A stretch of DNA of 56,683 nucleotides from Pseudomonadota bacterium (GCA_963204835.1 CAUJHJ010000035.1:1-56683), one strand, 5' to 3'. Positions 29,967 to 39,133 are shown, numbered from the stretch's first letter. Notes: generated by a model not told the origin, from the sequence alone. Numbers and translations: made by a program.

Positions 29967-31889
29967 TCACTTCCCTTCGCCGCGCACGGCGACGCGATAA
30001 AGCCACCAGGCGAGCCCCGCAATGAACACGAGGCCGAGCCAGGCGCCGAAGTGCAGCGCCTCGGGCAGCGCGAGCACGTCGCGGTTGGCGGTTGCGACGA
30101 TCGGGATCGCAATCACGATGCCCATGAGCGCCTCGCCCGTGATCATGCCCGCGCCGAACAGCACGCCCTTGTCGCTCGCGCGCTCGGCTTCACTGGCGCC
30201 CGGCTTGATGCCGCGCGCCCGGTCGGCGATGTGGGCGAGGAGACCGCCGAGGAAGATCGGCGTCGTGTACTCGAGCGGCAGGTAGATGCCGACCGCGACC
30301 GCGAGCACCGGCATGCGGAAGTGCGCGCCGCGCGCCTTCAGCACCTGGTCGGCGACGATGATGGCGACGCCGATCGCGCCGCCGATCGTCACCATGTCCC
30401 ACGGCAGGTGGCCGCCGAACATGCCCTGCGCAACCGACGCCATCAGCGTCGCCTGCGGCGCGAGCAGCGGCGTCGGGTGCGTGGCGGTCGGCGCACCGAT
30501 GCCGTAGGCGCTGTTCAAGAGGTTCAGCACCGGCGCCATCACGAGCGCGCAGGAGACCGCGCCGATCGCGAGCATCACCTGCTGCCGCCATGGGGTCGCG
30601 CCGACGAGCTGGCCGCATTTGAGGTCCTGCAGGTTGTCGCCGCCGACGGCGGCGGCGCAGCACACGACCGCGCCGATCATGATCGCGGCCACCGGGCCGA
30701 GCGGCGCGGTGCGGCCCATCAGCAGCCACAGCACGAGCGACGCGAAGAGGATCGTGCAGATGGTGATTCCCGAGACGGGATTGTTCGACGAGCCGATGAG
30801 CCCGGCCATGTAGGCCGACACCGAGCAGAAGACGAAGCCCGCGACGATCATGATGATCGTCATCGGCAGGCTCACGCCCCAGCTGCCGACGATGGCGTGG
30901 TAGAGGAGCGCGAGCGGGATCGTGAACAGCACGATGCCGATCATCACGTAGTTCATCGGCAGGTCGCGCTCGGTCTCGGCGAGCGCGGCGCCGGCACCGG
31001 CGCGCGTGGCGGCGAGGCCGCTCCTGACGCCCGAGAGCAGCGAGCTGCGCAGGCTGATCACGGCCCAGATGCCGCCGACCAGCATCGCGCCGACGCCCAT
31101 GTAACGGATCTTCGCGGCCCAGATCGCGTAGGCCGCGTCGTTCGCGGAGAGGCCCTGCAACGTGGCTGCGAGCGCGGGATCGGCGCTGGCGTAGTTCGCG
31201 GCGTAAAACGGAATCGCGATGTTCCAGGAAATGATGCCGCCGCCGACGATCAGGATGCCGATGTTGAGGCCGACGATGTAGCCGACACCGAGCAGCGCGG
31301 GCGAGAGGTTCACCGCCATGTAGGCGATGCCCTTGCCGGCGTAAGCGGCGATCGCCGCGGTGTCCGGGATGAGCCGCAAGCCGCTGCCGGCGAGCAGCTT
31401 CACGAGCCCGCCGCCGACCGCCGAGCCGGCGAGGATCTTGAGGCCCTGGGCTGGATTGGCGCCGGTCTTCAGTACCTCGGCGGCGGCCATGCCCTCGGGG
31501 AACTTGAGCTTCTGCTCGATGATCAGCGAACGGCGCAGCGGCACCGAGAAGAGCACGCCGAGGATGCCGCCGAGGCCGGCGATCGTGAGCACCCATGAAT
31601 AGCGGAAGTCGGTCCAGTACTCGAGGATCACGAGCGCGGGGATCGTGAAGATGACGCCCGCGGCGATCGAGGCGGCGGCCGAGGCGCCGGTCGCGACGAT
31701 GTTGTTCTCGAGGATCGTGCCGCCGCCGAGCAGGCGCAACACGCCCATCGACACGACGGCCGCGGGAATCGCCGAGGCGATGGTGAGGCCCGCGAAGAGG
31801 CCGAGGTAGGTGTTCGCCGCCGCGAGGATCATCGCGAGCAGCATCGAAAGGACGATCGCGCGCACCGAAAGCTGGGCCGTTGCGGCCAT
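29967..31889 (-). CDS. OPT family oligopeptide transporter
   Basis: 640 residues with about 15-16 hydrophobic helices. Typical OPT features are AANTYLGLFAGLTIASAIPA at the N-terminus, LKFPEGMAAAEVLKTG, SSNNPVSGITI, GDNLQDLKCGQLVGATPWRQQ and DMVTIGGAIGVAIIVADQVLK. OPT carriers import oligopeptides, glutathione or metal complexes, proton-driven. The start at 31889 follows a GGGGG site; a GTG at 31913 is possible. It is the first gene of a six-gene operon and divergent from the serine protease gene. Confidence 0.9.
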   Translation of the reverse strand: MAATAQLSVRAIVLSMLLAMILAAANTYLGLFAGLTIASAIPAAVVSMGVLRLLGGGTILENNIVATGASAAASIAAGVIFTIPALVILEYWTDFRYSWVLTIAGLGGILGVLFSVPLRRSLIIEQKLKFPEGMAAAEVLKTGANPAQGLKILAGSAVGGGLVKLLAGSGLRLIPDTAAIAAYAGKGIAYMAVNLSPALLGVGYIVGLNIGILIVGGGIISWNIAIPFYAANYASADPALAATLQGLSANDAAYAIWAAKIRYMGVGAMLVGGIWAVISLRSSLLSGVRSGLAATRAGAGAALAETERDLPMNYVMIGIVLFTIPLALLYHAIVGSWGVSLPMTIIMIVAGFVFCSVSAYMAGLIGSSNNPVSGITICTILFASLVLWLLMGRTAPLGPVAAIMIGAVVCCAAAVGGDNLQDLKCGQLVGATPWRQQVMLAIGAVSCALVMAPVLNLLNSAYGIGAPTATHPTPLLAPQATLMASVAQGMFGGHLPWDMVTIGGAIGVAIIVADQVLKARGAHFRMPVLAVAVGIYLPLEYTTPIFLGGLLAHIADRARGIKPGASEAERASDKGVLFGAGMITGEALMGIVIAIPIVATANRDVLALPEALHFGAWLGLVFIAGLAWWLYRVAVRGEGK

Positions 31890-32055
31890 GTTGTTACCCC
31901 CGTATGAGCCCACGGCTCAGGGCCAAGAGCTTAGGGCCAGACGCGCCGGCTGGCCAATGTTTGCGGGCTGGCGGCGTTGGCGGGCGCCGCCGCGCGCGGG
32001 CACCGGCGGCCCCATGTACTATCGCCTGCGTCCCGACAGGATGGAGCAAGGCATC

Positions 32056-33102
32056 ATGAAACATGGGTTCGCTTCCCTGGTGCTCCTCGGCCTGCTGTCG
32101 GGGACCCAGGCACTGGCCGACTCCAAACCCGAGTCATTGCCGCAGGTTTTCAAGCGCGTCGGCCCGGCTGTCGTCGTGATCCATACGCGCGGGCGCACGG
32201 TCGGGCGCGAGACCGCCGGCAAGGTCGTCAGCGTCGCGGGCTCGGGCTCCGGCGTGCTCGTGACGGGCGACGGCAAGGTCGTGACGGCGGCACACGTCGT
32301 GCACTCCGCGGACGCGGTTGCGGTCGAGTTCCAGGGCGGCGTCATGGCGCGGGCGCGCGTGATCGCTTCCGATACGGCGGCCGACGTTGCGCTCCTGCAG
32401 CTCGACGGCGTGCCCCCGGGTGCGGTCACTGCGAAGTTCGGCGACTCCGACAAGGCCGAGGTCGGTGACCAGATCTTCATTGTCGGCGCGCCGCTCGGCA
32501 TGTCGCGCACCCTGACGGTGGGTTACCTGAGCGCGCGTCGCGAGGTGAACGCGACCTATGGCGGCATGGGCAGGACCGAGCTGTTCCAGACCGACGCGGC
32601 CATCAACCCGGGGAACTCGGGCGGGCCGATGTTCAACATGAAGGGCGAGATCATCGGCGTCGTGAGCTACATCATTTCCCGCTCGGGCGGCTCCGAGGGC
32701 ATCGGTTTCGTCGTGACCTCGAACATGGCGCGCGCGCTGTTGTTCGACGCGCCGACGGTGTGGAGCGGGCTCGAGGGCTACTTGTTGACGCCGGAGCTCG
32801 CCGCCGCGCTCAACGTGCCCGGCGGCGCGACGGGGCTCCTCGTGCAGCGCGTGGCGGCTGGATCGCCCGCCGCGCAGATGGGGCTGCGCGGGGGAACCCT
32901 GCCCGTGACCGTCGGCGAGGAGAGTTTCGTGCTGGGTGGCGACATCGTGCTTGCGGTCGAGGGCATCGACATCGGCTCACCGTCGTATCACGAGCTGATC
33001 CGCCGCAAGCTGATCGAGATCCAGCGGGGTGGCGGGCCCGTGCGCGTCACCATACTGCGCGACGGCAAGGTGGCCGAAATCAGCGCAAGTCCGGGGAGGT
33101 AG
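32056..33102 (+). CDS. Exported trypsin-like serine protease with PDZ domain (DegP/HtrA-like)
   Basis: 348 residues. Signal peptide MKHGFASLVLLGLLSGTQALA. The S1 protease core carries H80 (VVTAAHVV), D110 (DTAADVALL) and S188 (GNSGGP). One PDZ domain follows (about 240-340; GLLVQRVAAGSPAAQMGLRGG). Such proteins act in periplasmic quality control or signalling. Two starts are possible: 32041, or 32056, which is preferred because GGAG at 32043 has correct spacing and the signal peptide begins there. The 3' end overlaps the convergent hypothetical gene by 23 bases. Confidence 0.86.
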   Translation: MKHGFASLVLLGLLSGTQALADSKPESLPQVFKRVGPAVVVIHTRGRTVGRETAGKVVSVAGSGSGVLVTGDGKVVTAAHVVHSADAVAVEFQGGVMARARVIASDTAADVALLQLDGVPPGAVTAKFGDSDKAEVGDQIFIVGAPLGMSRTLTVGYLSARREVNATYGGMGRTELFQTDAAINPGNSGGPMFNMKGEIIGVVSYIISRSGGSEGIGFVVTSNMARALLFDAPTVWSGLEGYLLTPELAAALNVPGGATGLLVQRVAAGSPAAQMGLRGGTLPVTVGEESFVLGGDIVLAVEGIDIGSPSYHELIRRKLIEIQRGGGPVRVTILRDGKVAEISASPGR

Positions 33103-33598
33103 TTCGCCGGCATGCAGCGCGCAGGAGGATGCGCGAATAGAGCCTGTGGAAGCCGAGCAGCGCGTTGAACTTCCCGCCGGGCGACGGGCGGGCGGTCACT
33201 GGATGAGGCCGAGGAATCACGGCCGATCCGAAAAAGAGCCGGGTGCGTGGCCGCCCGGGAACCCCGCCGGTGGAAATGCCCGCAAGCGGCATCGACTTCA
33301 ACCACGAGCGCGTGCGGCCCGTGAAATCGGCGAGCAGGATTTCATCGTTGCGGCGGCCCGCCACGCGCCAGGCGGCAAAGGTGTCGGCGTCGCCCGATGC
33401 GAGCGCACGGGCCTCGGCGTCGGTCGAGGGCCGCGACACCCACCACCTCAGGACCAGCCGCTCGAGCCTGAATGCCCAGGTGGTGTAGAACGCCGCCACG
33501 AACTGCGCCTGCGTGACCGGGTGATCGACCTCGGCCACGTAGCAATCCGCATAGGCCCCGTCACGCCGGCAGTCGTCGAGCAGTGAGCCCGGCGGCAC
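33080..33598 (-). CDS. Hypothetical protein of a conserved gammaproteobacterial type
   Basis: 172 residues with no signal peptide. The composition is protein-like rather than shadow-like: QAQFVAAFYTTWAFRLERLV, WWVSRPSTDAEARALASGDA, FAAWRVAGRRNDEILLADF, GRTRSWL, TRLFFGSAVIPRP and FNALLGFHRLYSRILL. I recall similar proteins of unknown function in related bacteria but cannot name a domain. The GTG at 33598 was chosen to give MPPGSLLDDCRRDGAYADCY; GTG at 33616 is also possible. It lies 34 bases after the M2 peptidase stop, so it may be the third gene of that unit. Confidence 0.62.
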   Translation of the reverse strand: MPPGSLLDDCRRDGAYADCYVAEVDHPVTQAQFVAAFYTTWAFRLERLVLRWWVSRPSTDAEARALASGDADTFAAWRVAGRRNDEILLADFTGRTRSWLKSMPLAGISTGGVPGRPRTRLFFGSAVIPRPHPVTARPSPGGKFNALLGFHRLYSRILLRAACRRTTSPDLR

Positions 33599-33632
33599 GG
33601 CGCACGCCGCTACCACCGCACTTGCCGGCGGC

Positions 33633-35465
33633 TCACCACCCGCAGGCCTGCCCCTTGTTCTGCTCCGCAAGCCAAGCCTGCAGCGGCGCGAAATACTCGA
33701 GGATCGCCGATGCATCCATCTGGCGCGTGCCGGTGAGCTTCTCCATCGTGTCCTGCCACGGCTCGCTCTGGCCGAGCTTCAGCATGGCGGCGAACTTCTC
33801 GCCCGCGGCCTTGTTGCCGAAGATCGAGCATTCGTGCAGCGGGCCCTTGAAGCCGGCCGCGTCGCACAGCGCCTTCTGGAACTGGAACTGGATGATGAAC
33901 GAGAGGAAGTAGCGCGTGTACGGCGTGTTGCCCGGCACGTGGTACTTCGCGCCCGGGTCGAAGTCGGCTTCGCTGCGCGTGACCGGCGGCGCGACGCCCT
34001 GGTACTGCGTGCGCAGCTTCCACCACGCCTCGTTGTAGTGCTCGGGCCTGATCTCGCCCGAGAACACCTTCCAGCGCCACTCGTCGATCACCTTGCCGAA
34101 GGGCAGGAAGGCGATCTTTTCGCTCGCCATCTTCATCTGCTGGTTGATGACCGCCTCGCGCGACGGTCTAACCGCGCTCACGAGGCCGATGCGATGCAGA
34201 TACTCCGGCGTCACCGAGAGGTTCACCGTGTCGCCGATCGCTTCGTGAAAGCCGTCATGCGCGCCGTTCTGGAACAGCAGCGGCAGGTCGTTGTACCAGA
34301 GGTAGTAATAGACGTGGCCGAGCTCGTGGTAGATGGTGAACAGGTCTTCCTCGTTCGGCTGCATGCACATCTTGATGCGCACGTCGTTGGCGTCGTCCAT
34401 GTCCCAGGCGCTCGCGTGGCACACGACTTCGCGGTCGCGCGGCCGCACGAGCATCGAGCGTTCCCAGAAGGTCTGCGGCAGCGCCGGGAAGCCGATCGAG
34501 GTGTAGAACGTTTCGGCGGACTTCGTCATCCGCACCGCGTCCCATTTCTGCTGCTTCAGCTCGCGGTCCGCGGATTCGATGCTCGCCTTCGGGTAGGGCT
34601 TCAGGATGTCGTCGTAGACCTTGTTCCAGGTCTGCGCCCACATGTTGCCGAGCAGCTGCGCGGGGATCGGCTTGCCGGCCGGCACCTTGTCCTCGCCGTA
34701 GCGTTTGGCGAGCCGGCCGCGTGCGTAGCACTGCATTTCGTTGTAGAGCGGCTTGACCTGCCCCCAGAGCCGCGTGGCTTCCGCAGCGAACTCGTCGGGC
34801 GGCATGTCGTAACCCGAGCGCCACATCGCGCCGAGGTCGGCGAAGCCGAATTCACGTGCGCCCTCGTTCGCGAGCTCGACGAAACGCTGGTACTTCGGGC
34901 GCATCGGGCGCGCCGTGTCGTGCCAGCCGACCCAGGCGTCGGTGAGCGCCTGGTAGTCGCGGCTCGTCGCGAGCGTCTCGGAGAGCTGGTCGATATTGCG
35001 GCAGGACTCGGGCCCCGACGGACAGTACTTGCCCTCGCCGTACATCGCGCCGAGGCTCGCGAGGATTTCAGTGAGCTCCGCGCGCTTCGCCGGGTCGGCG
35101 GGCGCGGGCGCGGAGGTCTGCAGCTTCAGCAGCATCAGGCTGCGCTTCGTCGCCGGTGTGCCCGGCGCGTCGACGTAGCCCTTCGCCTTCTCGGTCGTCG
35201 CGCCGAGATACTCGAGGTAGCGGTCGTTGGCGCGCGCGCTCAGGATCTGCGTGTCGAGCGTGATGTCGGTCGCCTGGGTCCAGTCCGCCGCCGCCACTTC
35301 GCGCAATATCGGCTTCAGCTCCGCATTGACCTGCGCGATGAACTCGTCGGCGGTGGGCTTCGCGGCCGCACCGGTCGGCGGCGCCTGGCTGCAGCCGGCG
35401 AACGAGAGCGAAGCGAGCGCGATGACGCCCACCGCCCGGAACAAGTGGCCCGCTGCCCGCGTCAT
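33633..35465 (-). CDS. M2 family metallopeptidase (ACE-like peptidyl-dipeptidase), lipoprotein
   Basis: 610 residues. The signal peptide ends in a lipobox (LSFAGC, C25), so the enzyme is probably tethered to the outer or inner membrane. The zinc site is HELGH at 380-384 with the third ligand E408 in HEAIGD, and the flanking sequences (YHELGHVYYYLWYNDLP, FHEAIGDTVNLSVTP) match bacterial ACE homologues. It should release dipeptides from peptide C-termini. Its ATG overlaps the POT symporter stop (ATGA), so cleavage and uptake of di- and tripeptides are probably coupled. Confidence 0.93.
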   Translation of the reverse strand: MTRAAGHLFRAVGVIALASLSFAGCSQAPPTGAAAKPTADEFIAQVNAELKPILREVAAADWTQATDITLDTQILSARANDRYLEYLGATTEKAKGYVDAPGTPATKRSLMLLKLQTSAPAPADPAKRAELTEILASLGAMYGEGKYCPSGPESCRNIDQLSETLATSRDYQALTDAWVGWHDTARPMRPKYQRFVELANEGAREFGFADLGAMWRSGYDMPPDEFAAEATRLWGQVKPLYNEMQCYARGRLAKRYGEDKVPAGKPIPAQLLGNMWAQTWNKVYDDILKPYPKASIESADRELKQQKWDAVRMTKSAETFYTSIGFPALPQTFWERSMLVRPRDREVVCHASAWDMDDANDVRIKMCMQPNEEDLFTIYHELGHVYYYLWYNDLPLLFQNGAHDGFHEAIGDTVNLSVTPEYLHRIGLVSAVRPSREAVINQQMKMASEKIAFLPFGKVIDEWRWKVFSGEIRPEHYNEAWWKLRTQYQGVAPPVTRSEADFDPGAKYHVPGNTPYTRYFLSFIIQFQFQKALCDAAGFKGPLHECSIFGNKAAGEKFAAMLKLGQSEPWQDTMEKLTGTRQMDASAILEYFAPLQAWLAEQNKGQACGW

Positions 35466-36988
35466 TTCACGCCTCCCATCAGGCGCTTCGCGAAGGGCGA
35501 GACCAGGAACATGACGAGTCCGCCGATGGCGCCCCACCAGAAGATGCCGAGGAACTGGTTCGGCATGGCGGCGATGTTGTTGGGGTCGAATTCGCCCGCG
35601 AACTGGCCCGCGAGGTTGTTGCCGATGGCGGTTGCGAGGAACCACACCCCGAGCGCCTGGCCGACGAAGCGTGTGGGCGCGAGCTTCGACATCGAAGAGA
35701 GGCCGACCGGCGACAGGCACAGCTCGCCGAAGGTGTGGAACAGGTAGGTGAAGATGAGCCAGGTGGGCAGCACCTTCTCGCCCGCGACGACGTACTGCGC
35801 GGCGAAGAACATCACGATGAAGCCGATGCCCATCAGCACGAGGCCGAGCGCGAACTTCACCGGGGCCGTCGGGTCGAGGTTGCGCTTGCCGAGCGCGACC
35901 CAGAGCGCGGCGAACACCGGCGAGAAGATGATGATGAACAGCGGGTTCACGTTCTGCAGCACGCCGGCCGGCATCAGCCAGCCGCCGATCTGCCGGTCGG
36001 TGTGCCGGTCGGCGAAGATGTTGAGCGAGGCGCCCGCCTGCTCGAAGCCCGCCCAGAACATCGCGCAGGCGATGAAAAGCGCGAGCATCACGAGCACGCG
36101 CTTGCGCTCGACCGTCTCGAGGCCCGCGAAGAACAGCAGGTAGGCGAAGTAGCCCGCGGCAAATGCGCTGATCGCCCAGAAGGAGTTCTCGAGGAGGTCG
36201 ACCGGATCGATGTGGACGCGGCCGCCGATCGCGAGCAGCACGATGGCCACGATCGCGGCGACCACCGCGGCGACCATCCACCAGGCGCGGCGCGTGGCCG
36301 CGGGATCGGCGTGCGTCATGCCCGGGTCGACGCCCGCGTGCCCGAGGAAATGGCGGGTCATGGCGAACTGCACGAGGCCGAGCAACATGCCGATCGCCGG
36401 TGCGGCAAAGCCTGCGCTCCAGCCATAGCGCGCCGCGAGGATCGGCACGATGGTCGAGCCGAGGAAGGCGCCGACGTTGATGCCCATGTAGAAGATCGAG
36501 AAGCCGGCGTCGCGCCGCGAGCCACCTTCGGGATAGAGCTGCGCGACGATCGCGCTGATGTTCGGCTTCAGGAGCCCGACGCCGAACACGATCAGCATCA
36601 GCCCGAGGAAGAACAGATGCGTCGAGCCGGTGGCCAGGAGGCCGTTGCCGACCATGATCAGGATGCCACCCCACCACACCGCGCGCTGCGCGCCGGTCAG
36701 CCGGTCGGCGATCCAGCCGCCCGCGAGCGAGAGCAGGTAGGTGCCCGAGATGTACAGGCCATAGATCGCGTTGCCGGTGCGATCGTCGATGCCGAGGCCG
36801 CCTTCCTCGATGGAGGCGACGAGGAACAGCACGAGGATTGCCCGCATGCCGTAATAAGTGAAACGCTCCCACATCTCGGTGAAGAAGAGCGTGGCGAGCC
36901 CGCGCGGATGCCCGAAGAAGGCCCGGCTCGAATCCCCCGCCACCACCGTCGTCGACATCGAATCGGCCATTTTTGGCTCGCTTTGCAT
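35462..36988 (-). CDS. POT family proton:peptide symporter
   Basis: 508 residues, about 12-14 hydrophobic helices. The signature ExxERFxYYG appears as TEMWERFTYYGMRAIL, with GLLKPNISAIVAQLYP and the SIFYMGINVGAFLG motif. These carriers import di- and tripeptides with protons. The start at 36988 was chosen; MADSM at 36970 is an alternative. The stop overlaps the M2 peptidase start. A 95-base gap separates it from tatC and holds no recognised feature. Confidence 0.93.
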   Translation of the reverse strand: MQSEPKMADSMSTTVVAGDSSRAFFGHPRGLATLFFTEMWERFTYYGMRAILVLFLVASIEEGGLGIDDRTGNAIYGLYISGTYLLSLAGGWIADRLTGAQRAVWWGGILIMVGNGLLATGSTHLFFLGLMLIVFGVGLLKPNISAIVAQLYPEGGSRRDAGFSIFYMGINVGAFLGSTIVPILAARYGWSAGFAAPAIGMLLGLVQFAMTRHFLGHAGVDPGMTHADPAATRRAWWMVAAVVAAIVAIVLLAIGGRVHIDPVDLLENSFWAISAFAAGYFAYLLFFAGLETVERKRVLVMLALFIACAMFWAGFEQAGASLNIFADRHTDRQIGGWLMPAGVLQNVNPLFIIIFSPVFAALWVALGKRNLDPTAPVKFALGLVLMGIGFIVMFFAAQYVVAGEKVLPTWLIFTYLFHTFGELCLSPVGLSSMSKLAPTRFVGQALGVWFLATAIGNNLAGQFAGEFDPNNIAAMPNQFLGIFWWGAIGGLVMFLVSPFAKRLMGGVK

Positions 36989-37083
36989 GTGTCCGGCGCG
37001 CGGCGCCGCGATGGCGCCGGAGTGTGACCCATGTTGCCTTGCGCCAGCAAGGCAGCGCTGCGGCCGGGCGAGGGCCCGGAAAG

Positions 37084-37854
37084 CTAGCCGGAATCCGCGG
37101 AATCGCGCGCGGCGTCCGCGCGGCGCATCTTCTGCATGATGCGCGCCATCACGAGCCCGCCCTCATAGAGGAGGTACATCGGGATCGCCATGATGGACTG
37201 GGAGATCGCGTCGGGCGGCGTCAGGAACGCGGCCACGACGAAAATGCCGATCAGCACGTAGCCGCGCGCCTGCGCGAGCTTCTCCACGGTGACGAAGCCG
37301 GCGAGCACGGCGAGCACCACGGCCACCGGCATCTCGAACGCGACGCCGAAGGCGAAGAACATCGTCAGCACGAAGTCCATGTAGCTCGTGATGTCGGTCA
37401 TCATCGTCACGCCGATCGGCGTGGTCTGCGCGAAGAACTCGAACATCACCGGGAACACGGCGACATACGCGAACGCGCTGCCGAGGTAGAACAGCAGGAT
37501 CGACGAGACGAGCAGCGGCAGGCCGAAGCGGCGCTCGCGCCGGTAGAGGCCCGGCGCGACGAACGCCCACACCTGGTAGAGCACCACCGGCATGGCGATG
37601 TAGAGCGCCACGAAGAAGGCGAGCTTGAACGGCGTCATGAACGGCGAGATCACGCTGGTCGCGATCAGCGAGGCGCCCTTCGGCAGCTTGTCGATCAGCG
37701 GCTGCGCGAGGAAGGTGAACAACTCGTTCGAATAGATCGCGCAGGGGATGAACGCGACGATCACCGCGATGAAGGCGCGCAGCAGGCGGTCACGCAGCTC
37801 GAGCAGGTGCGAGATCAGCGTGCCTTCGGCGAGCCGTTCAGGTTCCTCGCTCAT
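37084..37854 (-). CDS. tatC: Sec-independent translocase subunit TatC
   Basis: 256 residues, six hydrophobic segments. It binds twin-arginine signal peptides together with TatB. It has the conserved N-terminal HLLELRDRLLRA, FMTPFKLAFFVALYIAMP, VYQVWAFVAPGLY-type stretch with the family Glu replaced by the usual local pattern, and FALGVAFEMPV-like FAFGVAFEMPV. The start overlaps tatB by 17 bases. It is the last gene of the tatABC operon. Confidence 0.95.
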   Translation of the reverse strand: MSEEPERLAEGTLISHLLELRDRLLRAFIAVIVAFIPCAIYSNELFTFLAQPLIDKLPKGASLIATSVISPFMTPFKLAFFVALYIAMPVVLYQVWAFVAPGLYRRERRFGLPLLVSSILLFYLGSAFAYVAVFPVMFEFFAQTTPIGVTMMTDITSYMDFVLTMFFAFGVAFEMPVAVVLAVLAGFVTVEKLAQARGYVLIGIFVVAAFLTPPDAISQSIMAIPMYLLYEGGLVMARIMQKMRRADAARDSADSG

Positions 37855-38230
37855 GGTTCGCGGCAGGAGGCGGTGGTTCGGCGCCGGCGTCGGCGTGGCT
37901 CACGTCGCTGCGGGCGACGTCGTCATCGGGCTGGTAGTACTTCGCGGCCGGTGGCGGCGCGGCCTCGGCCGCCGCGGGCTCCTGCGGCGGCTCTGGCGGT
38001 GACGGGTCGGCTGGCGGCGCGGTGGATGATGGTGCGGCGGACGGGTTGCGCGGCCGCTCCTCGAGGATCGCCTCTTCCTCGAGCTGCTCGCGGAACTGGC
38101 GCGCCATGGCGCGCGCGCGCCCGACCCAGCGGCCGACCTGCGAGGCGACGCGCGGCAGCTTCTCGGGGCCGAGCACGATCAATGCCAGCGCAAAGATCAG
38201 CAGCAGCTCGGTGAAGCCGACCTCGAACAT
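37838..38230 (-). CDS. tatB: Sec-independent translocase subunit TatB
   Basis: 130 residues. N-terminal membrane helix (MFEVGFTELLLIFALALIVL) followed by the GPEKLPRVASQVGRWVGRARAM amphipathic helix and a Pro/Glu-rich cytoplasmic tail. It forms the receptor complex with TatC. Order tatA-tatB-tatC and short spacing (22 bases after tatA, overlap with tatC) are the classical arrangement. Confidence 0.94.
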   Translation of the reverse strand: MFEVGFTELLLIFALALIVLGPEKLPRVASQVGRWVGRARAMARQFREQLEEEAILEERPRNPSAAPSSTAPPADPSPPEPPQEPAAAEAAPPPAAKYYQPDDDVARSDVSHADAGAEPPPPAANHERGT

Positions 38231-38252
38231 CGCGGCGGGAGGCAGCGGCCGT

Positions 38253-38501
38253 TCAGGCGCCGCGGTCGATCTTGCTGCCGGCGTCGCCCTTGGCGACTTC
38301 CGGGAACTCGGCGTCCTTTTCAGGCGACCTGATCTGCTTCGGCTCGTCGGCGCCGCCCTCGGCCTCGCCCTCGCTCATCGACTTCTTGAAGCCGCGCACG
38401 GCCGCACCGAGGTCCGAGCCGATGGTCCGCAGCTTCTTTGCGCCGAAAACGAGCAGCACCACCAGCAGGATGATGATCAGCTCGCGCATCCCGATACCCA
38501 T
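38253..38501 (-). CDS. tatA: Sec-independent translocase subunit TatA
   Basis: 82 residues: short N-terminal helix (MGIGMRELIIILLVVLLVFG), then AKKLRTIGSDLGAAVRGFKKSM amphipathic helix and acidic tail. It forms the protein-conducting oligomer. The start at 38501 has GAGG five bases upstream; the longer reading to 38552 lacks support. A minus-strand TATCAT (38546-38541) and a palindrome (38518-38539) lie in its leader. Confidence 0.94.
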   Translation of the reverse strand: MGIGMRELIIILLVVLLVFGAKKLRTIGSDLGAAVRGFKKSMSEGEAEGGADEPKQIRSPEKDAEFPEVAKGDAGSKIDRGA

Positions 38502-38517
38502 AAAAACCTCGAAAATG

Positions 38518-38539
38518 CGCACCCTTGCGCAAGTGTGCG
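38518..38539 (-). promoter_or_regulatory. Imperfect palindrome at the predicted tatA transcription start
   Basis: CGCAC-C-CTTGCGCAAG-T-GTGCG is a 22-base palindrome with a single mismatched position on each side. A -10-like TATCAT lies just upstream on the minus strand (38546-38541), so the palindrome would cover the start site and first leader bases. That position suits a repressor operator or a leader hairpin. No known regulator consensus was recognised. Confidence 0.45.
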
Positions 38540-38582
38540 GATGATAGGCCAAAAGACGTCCCCGAACCGGGAAAGTTCGCCG

Positions 38583-39029
38583 TCAGGAGGCGTGCGCTTC
38601 CAGCCAGAACGTGACAGGTCCGTCATTTTCGAGCGCCACCCGCATGTGCGCGCCGAATTCGCCCGTGGCGACGCCCGCGTGCCGTGCCCTCGCCTCGGCC
38701 ACCAACAGGTCGAAAAGCGCCTGCGCCGTCGCGGGGGCGGCGGCGGTGCTGAATCCGGCGCGGTTGCCCTTGCGCGTATCGGCCGCCAGCGTGAATTGAG
38801 GCACCAGCAGCAGCCCGCCGCCCGTCTCGGCAAGCGAGCGGTTCATGCGCCCTTCGTCATCCGGAAACAGCCGGTAGCCGAGCAGGCGCTCGAGCAGGCG
38901 CGCGGCGGCGGCTGCCGAATCGGTGGCCTGGACACCGACAAGGGCGAGGATGCCGCGCTCGATGCGGCCGACGATCCGTCCGCCCACCGTCACCTGCGCG
39001 AAATTGACGCGTTGAATGAGCGCGATCAT
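38583..39029 (-). CDS. dtd: D-aminoacyl-tRNA deacylase
   Basis: 148 residues. It hydrolyses D-aminoacyl-tRNAs and mischarged Gly-tRNA-Ala as a homodimer. Full-length match: MIALIQRVNFAQVTVGG, LALVGVQATD, LLGYRLFPDDEGRMN, LLLVPQFTLAADTRKGNRAGF and the cross-subunit Gly-cisPro-like GVATGEFGAHM. The start at 39029 gives the normal N-terminus. It is divergent from the cytochrome gene, with about 105 bases between the start codons. Confidence 0.94.
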   Translation of the reverse strand: MIALIQRVNFAQVTVGGRIVGRIERGILALVGVQATDSAAAAARLLERLLGYRLFPDDEGRMNRSLAETGGGLLLVPQFTLAADTRKGNRAGFSTAAAPATAQALFDLLVAEARARHAGVATGEFGAHMRVALENDGPVTFWLEAHAS

Positions 39030-39133
39030 CGGCGCGCCATCGTGCCATCCGGCCGCCCTGCGGGGAAGCGAAGGTGGCATTTGCGGTGCGCAACCCGGTA
39101 ACATTTGCGGCTGTTTCCCGCAGGGGGTTCTCC

